This document shows, one piece after another, positions 23,292 to 26,456 of a stretch of DNA of 26,456 nucleotides. The notes beneath the pieces are model-generated. The model was not told where the DNA came from and did no database searches. It worked only from the letters and a program-made list of their open reading frames with translations. Both the position numbers and the translations under genes were made by a program. This stretch comes from an uncultured Collinsella sp. (lineage in GTDB: Bacteria > Actinomycetota > Coriobacteriia > Coriobacteriales > Coriobacteriaceae): assembly GCA_900552145.1 (NCBI GenBank), contig URYW01000015.1, forward strand, positions 1 through 26,456, written 5' to 3'. Within the stretch, counting starts at the first letter, position 1, and each line of letters begins with the position of its first letter.

Positions 23292-25520
23292 TTATGCCTC
23301 CGGGACCCTGCCCGTCGCCAAAATCTGTTCAAGTACCGCCTCGTCCAACACGGGCACACCTAGCTGCTCGGCTTTGGTGAGCTTGGAGCCCGCTTTGGGG
23401 CCGGCAACCAGGTAGCTCGTCTTCTTTGACACACTGCCCGAAACCTTGGCGCCGAGCACCTTGAGCGCCGCGCCCGCCTCGTCGCGGGTGCGATTGACGA
23501 GCGTGCCGGTGAGCACGAAGGTCAGACCCGCAAGTGGCTGTGCGTCGGCGAGCTCGCCCGCCACGCCAGCGTCGGCTGCAGCCTGCGCATGGGCGGCTCC
23601 CAAATCGACCTCGAGCGACAGACCCGCCTGACGCAGGCGCTCCAGCACGGCAAGGTTCTCGGGCACGGCCAGGAACTGCTTGACGCTCGCCGCAATCTTG
23701 GGGCCGATGCCCTCGCACTCGGCGATGTCCTCTTCGCTCGCCAAGATGAGCTTGTCAATCGACAGGAATCGCTCGGCGATGACCTCGCCCACGCTCTTGC
23801 CCACATGGCGGATACCCAGGGCAAACAGCACGCGACCGAGCGGCTGGCTCTTGGACTTGTTGAGCTCGGCGATGATTTTCTCGGCCGTCTTGAGGCCCAC
23901 CGGAATGGGGTCGCCCTTCTTGACGCCCTTTTTGCTATTGGTGCTCGCATACACGCGGCCCGTGTCCAGCCCTGCGATGTCATCGACCGTGAGCTGGTAG
24001 AAGTCTGCGACATCGTGGATCAGGCCGGCGGCGATCATCTTGTCGACGATCTCGTCGCCCAGGCCGTCGACGTCCATGCAGCCGCGGCTCACCCAGTGGA
24101 GCAAGCGCTCCTTGAGCTGCGCGGGACAGTCGATGGAGACGCAACGATAAGCGACCTCGCCATCCTCGTGGACCACGGGGCTACCGCACACGGGACAGAC
24201 CTCGGGCATCTGCCAGTCGACCGAATCGGCCGGGCGCTTGTCGAGCACCGGGCCCACGACCTCGGGAATCACGTCGCCCGCCTTGTGCACGATGATAGTA
24301 TCGCCCTCGCGCACGTTTTTGCGGCGGATCTCATCGATGTTATGCAGCGTGGCGCGCGCGATAGTGGAGCCGGCAACCGTCACCGGGTCGAACTCGGCGA
24401 CCGGCGTGAGCACACCGGTGCGGCCCACCTGGATGCGAATTTCGCGCAGGACGGTCTGCTTTTCCTCGGGCGGGAACTTAAAGGCGATGGCCCAGCGCGG
24501 TGCGCGGGCGGTAAAGCCCAGGTCGAGCTGCTGCTGAAAGCTGTCGACCTTTACGACCACGCCGTCGATGTCGTAGTCCAGGTCGCCGCGGTGCTCGAGC
24601 GCCTGGGCACAGAACTCGTGGACCTCGGCGGGCGTGGCGCAACGAGCCACGTTGGGGTTGACGCTAAAGCCGGCGTTACGCAGCCAATCGAGGAACTCGC
24701 GCTGGCTGTGGACGTGCAGCGGGTCGGTATCGGCGATGGCATAGATAAAGGTGGCCAGGTCGCGACGCGCCGTGATCTTGGGATCCTTCTGACGTAGGCT
24801 GCCGGCGGCAGCGTTGCGCGGGTTGGCAAAGGGGTCGCGGCCCTCGGCATCGGCCTCCTCATTCAGACGAACAAAGCTGCCCTTGGGCATATAGACCTCG
24901 CCGCGCACCTCGATGGTGCGCTCGCGGTCCGCGCCCATGTGGGCGAGCGCCGGCTCGGACAGGTGCATGGGCACATCCTTGATGGTGCGCACGTTGAGCG
25001 ACACGTCCTCGCCCGTGGTTCCATCGCCACGTGTGGCCGCACGTACGAAGGTGCCGTTTTGGTAAGTAAGGGCCACGCCCAGACCGTCGATCTTAAGCTC
25101 GCAGGTATAGGTGACGCTGCCGGCACCGAGCGCATCCTCGGCGCGCTGGAGCCACGCGTCGAGCTCGTCCAGATCCATGGCATCGTCCATGGAATACATG
25201 CGTGCCATATGCGTGACCGGCGTAAACTGCTCGCTCACGTAGCCGCCCACGCGCTGGGTATAGCTGTCGGGCGTCACCAGGTCGGGGTAGGTCGCCTCGA
25301 TTTCCTGCAGCTCAACGAGCATTTTGTCAAAGGCGGCGTCCGTGATCTCGGGCGCATCGAGCATGTAGTAGCGATAGGCGTGGTAGTCGAGCTCGTGGCG
25401 CAGCTCGGCCGCACGCGCGGCGGCCTGGGCACGGGCGTCGGTCGGTACGGTGGCACCCGCGCTCGCGGGCGTTTCGGTATCGCTATCCACGCCGTCACCA
25501 AACAGGCTCGATTGCTCCAT
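23292..25520 (-). CDS. ligA: NAD-dependent DNA ligase LigA
   Basis: LigA seals nicks with NAD+ during replication and repair. The 742-aa protein has the full order: Ia domain (about 30-100, with the HAYRYYMLD pattern), adenylation domain with nucleophile K143 in ELKIDG, OB-fold with NVREGDTIIVHKAGDVIP, a four-Cys zinc finger (CPVCG...CVSIDCP), helix-hairpin-helix repeats, and a C-terminal BRCT domain (from about LAGLTFVLTGTL). An N-terminal extension of about 30 residues is acidic and Ala-rich. The ATG at 25520 has AAGGAG upstream; an in-frame ATG at 25565 does not. Length is a little above the usual 670 residues because of the N- and C-terminal linkers. Confidence 0.97.
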   Translation of the reverse strand: MEQSSLFGDGVDSDTETPASAGATVPTDARAQAAARAAELRHELDYHAYRYYMLDAPEITDAAFDKMLVELQEIEATYPDLVTPDSYTQRVGGYVSEQFTPVTHMARMYSMDDAMDLDELDAWLQRAEDALGAGSVTYTCELKIDGLGVALTYQNGTFVRAATRGDGTTGEDVSLNVRTIKDVPMHLSEPALAHMGADRERTIEVRGEVYMPKGSFVRLNEEADAEGRDPFANPRNAAAGSLRQKDPKITARRDLATFIYAIADTDPLHVHSQREFLDWLRNAGFSVNPNVARCATPAEVHEFCAQALEHRGDLDYDIDGVVVKVDSFQQQLDLGFTARAPRWAIAFKFPPEEKQTVLREIRIQVGRTGVLTPVAEFDPVTVAGSTIARATLHNIDEIRRKNVREGDTIIVHKAGDVIPEVVGPVLDKRPADSVDWQMPEVCPVCGSPVVHEDGEVAYRCVSIDCPAQLKERLLHWVSRGCMDVDGLGDEIVDKMIAAGLIHDVADFYQLTVDDIAGLDTGRVYASTNSKKGVKKGDPIPVGLKTAEKIIAELNKSKSQPLGRVLFALGIRHVGKSVGEVIAERFLSIDKLILASEEDIAECEGIGPKIAASVKQFLAVPENLAVLERLRQAGLSLEVDLGAAHAQAAADAGVAGELADAQPLAGLTFVLTGTLVNRTRDEAGAALKVLGAKVSGSVSKKTSYLVAGPKAGSKLTKAEQLGVPVLDEAVLEQILATGRVPEA

Positions 25521-25627
25521 AGCGGCACTCCTTCGCTCGATTTCAAACGGATACAAGAGTACCACCGGTCACCATGGGGCCGAATAGCCCTTTCGAACCG
25601 CACCGAATCGGCAGCCGACGGACCGGA

Positions 25628-25833
25628 CTGGACAGTTAGTTCAGATACGTATAATTCTGCGAGCCTGATCGTGTTCAGACGTCGTCATTCCAGCCAATTT
25701 GGCCGCCCCGGGGGCTGCACGACCGGCTCGTCACCCTTCTAGACTCCCATCCGAAACCCTCCCCCATCCCCAAACAGCTCAAAACGCATGCTGAACCGCC
25801 TCGGGTTTATACATATCTGAACTAACTGTCCAG
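25628..25833. mobile_element. 206-bp element with 27-bp inverted ends (MITE-like or invertible segment)
   Basis: Left end 25628-25654 and right end 25807-25833 are inverted copies matching at 26 of 27 positions; the outer 20 (ctggacagttagttcagata) are perfect. The ends enclose 152 bp. I see no target-site duplication outside the ends. Both ends contain promoter-like features pointing inward (TATAAT at 25650-25655 on plus; TATAAA on minus within the right end). A 16-codon ORF on the minus strand (25739-25789, MRFELFGDGGGFRMGV) lies inside, with GAGG before its ATG. The element fills most of the gap between ligA and the next gene. No recombinase or transposase gene is present in the window. Confidence 0.6.
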
Positions 25834-25903
25834 GCTCACCCAGAATCGAGCAACTTCGTATGCTCCTTTATGTAACTCAATTCATCGCAGTTAATATTTT
25901 ATA

Positions 25904-25931
25904 TTGTGTTTGCAATATATTTTGGTATTAT
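25904..25931 (+). promoter_or_regulatory. Candidate promoter of the terminal small gene
   Basis: TTGTGT (25904-25909) and TATTAT (25926-25931) are 16 bp apart, and TGG precedes the -10 as an extended -10. The region is strongly AT-rich. The leader would be short, about 12 nt, with the ribosome binding site near its 5' end. Confidence 0.4.
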
Positions 25932-25949
25932 CAACGTGAGGTGATTGAA

Positions 25950-26351
25950 ATGAAGAATCAGTCCAAACGTTTCCTAACCATCCTCGTCCCCCTTGTCCTT
26001 ATAGCAGCCGCTTTGCTCGGCTTTTTCTGGAAGGACATTCCCTTTTCGAAGGGACTTTCCTTGCGGGGCGAAGTCGTTGCTGTGTATCACCCTTCCGCCA
26101 GCGGGGCGAGCGAAGGTCGCTTCGTTATCGCAAGCGAGCAATTCCAATCCGCACCGCTGCACCTCAACTTCAAAATCGATTCAACCATCCCCATTAAGGA
26201 TCAGGATGGTAAGAAGGCAGAAGTCGGAGCCATCAAAGAAGGCGTCTACGTTGACGTAACCTGCACCGTCAACACCAGCAGCGATACCGATCCCACAAAG
26301 CTGCCCGCCCTCATAACGCCAACAGCCATCATGATTACGCAAAAGGAATAG
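25950..26351 (+). CDS. Small membrane-anchored extracytoplasmic protein, unknown function
   Basis: The 133-aa protein begins with a basic N-terminus and one hydrophobic helix (about 8-25, ending AALLGFFW), so it is either anchored with its C-terminus outside or secreted. The rest, about 105 residues, has alternating beta-like stretches (SLRGEVVAVY, GRFVIAS, KEGVYVDVTCTVN, ALITPTAIMIT) that could form a small barrel. No named family is recognised. GAGGTGA precedes the ATG at 25950; an earlier in-frame ATG (25860) lies in the AT-rich promoter region and has no site. It resembles the 22870-23256 protein in size, topology and strand pattern, but I cannot show homology. Confidence 0.6.
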   Translation: MKNQSKRFLTILVPLVLIAAALLGFFWKDIPFSKGLSLRGEVVAVYHPSASGASEGRFVIASEQFQSAPLHLNFKIDSTIPIKDQDGKKAEVGAIKEGVYVDVTCTVNTSSDTDPTKLPALITPTAIMITQKE

Positions 26352-26379
26352 CTCGATGTCAGAAAGGAGTTTAAAAAAT

Positions 26380-26456
26380 AAGGCTCTGTTAGACCAGGAT
26401 TGACATACATGTGTCCCCACGGTGCCATATCTTTGACCCCGTAGACCGCGATGATG
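26380..26456. other. Possible IS terminus at the window edge
   Basis: A ggctctgttagacc stretch (starting at 26380, after an A-rich run) resembles the GGCTCTGTT type of terminal repeat used by several insertion-sequence families. No ORF is visible in the remaining bases, and the other end is outside the window, so this is only a suggestion. Confidence 0.2.

Noticed and set aside
23589..24797. Plus-strand open frame opposite ligA
   Set aside because: Antisense shadow; low-complexity composition and no features, while the minus strand encodes a complete LigA.

Overview
The window looks like chromosomal DNA of a high-GC, Gram-positive-type gut actinobacterium of the class Coriobacteriia, most likely Collinsella or a close relative. 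The evidence is GC-rich codon usage, the gatC-gatA-gatB operon, a class C sortase/LPXTG pilus locus, a moaA + moaC-mobB molybdopterin pair and a Coriobacteriia-like suite of intergenic palindromes. The taxonomic call is an inference from gene content, not from a marker gene.

Layout. Bases 115-3616 (minus strand) hold gatCAB, the tRNA-dependent amidotransferase. Bases 3942-12294 (minus strand) hold a surface pilus locus: a 1081-aa tip-type adhesin, two paralogous LPXTG pilins, an intrinsic terminator, a probable 50-aa membrane protein with its own hairpin, then a class C sortase. Bases 12800-17749 (minus strand) hold a Cof-type HAD phosphatase, an MFS exporter, a MoaC-MobB fusion and MoaA. Bases 17985-19022 encode a protein with a DUF559/Vsr-like PD-(D/E)XK nuclease-type C-terminus, bracketed by two copies of one palindrome. 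Bases 19340-21583 (plus strand) hold a MATE exporter and a MerR-family regulator that is broken by a frameshift and has no intact start; a MerR-type operator lies before the MATE gene. Bases 21692-23256 (plus strand) are AT-richer and encode a Tat-exported papain-like protein and a small lipoprotein. ligA follows on the minus strand, then a 206-bp element with 27-bp inverted ends, and a small membrane-anchored protein.

How the parts work together. The adhesin, two pilins and sortase form one covalent pilus system; the adhesin carries a G9 homopolymer just after its signal peptide, a possible on/off phase-variation switch. MoaA and MoaC make the pterin precursor and MobB serves the later molybdenum cofactor steps. 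The MATE/MerR pair was probably an autoregulated drug-efflux operon that has lost its regulator.

The least explained structure is between genes. Three families of short palindromes recur: family A (four copies, 19-bp arms, constant 27-nt loop with conserved sequence), family B (four copies, about 12-bp arms, constant 9-nt loop) and family C (one copy). Most sit just 3' of a gene, sometimes abutting or overlapping the stop codon. Together with the 206-bp inverted-ended element near the right end, they are the best candidates for an undescribed repeat system.
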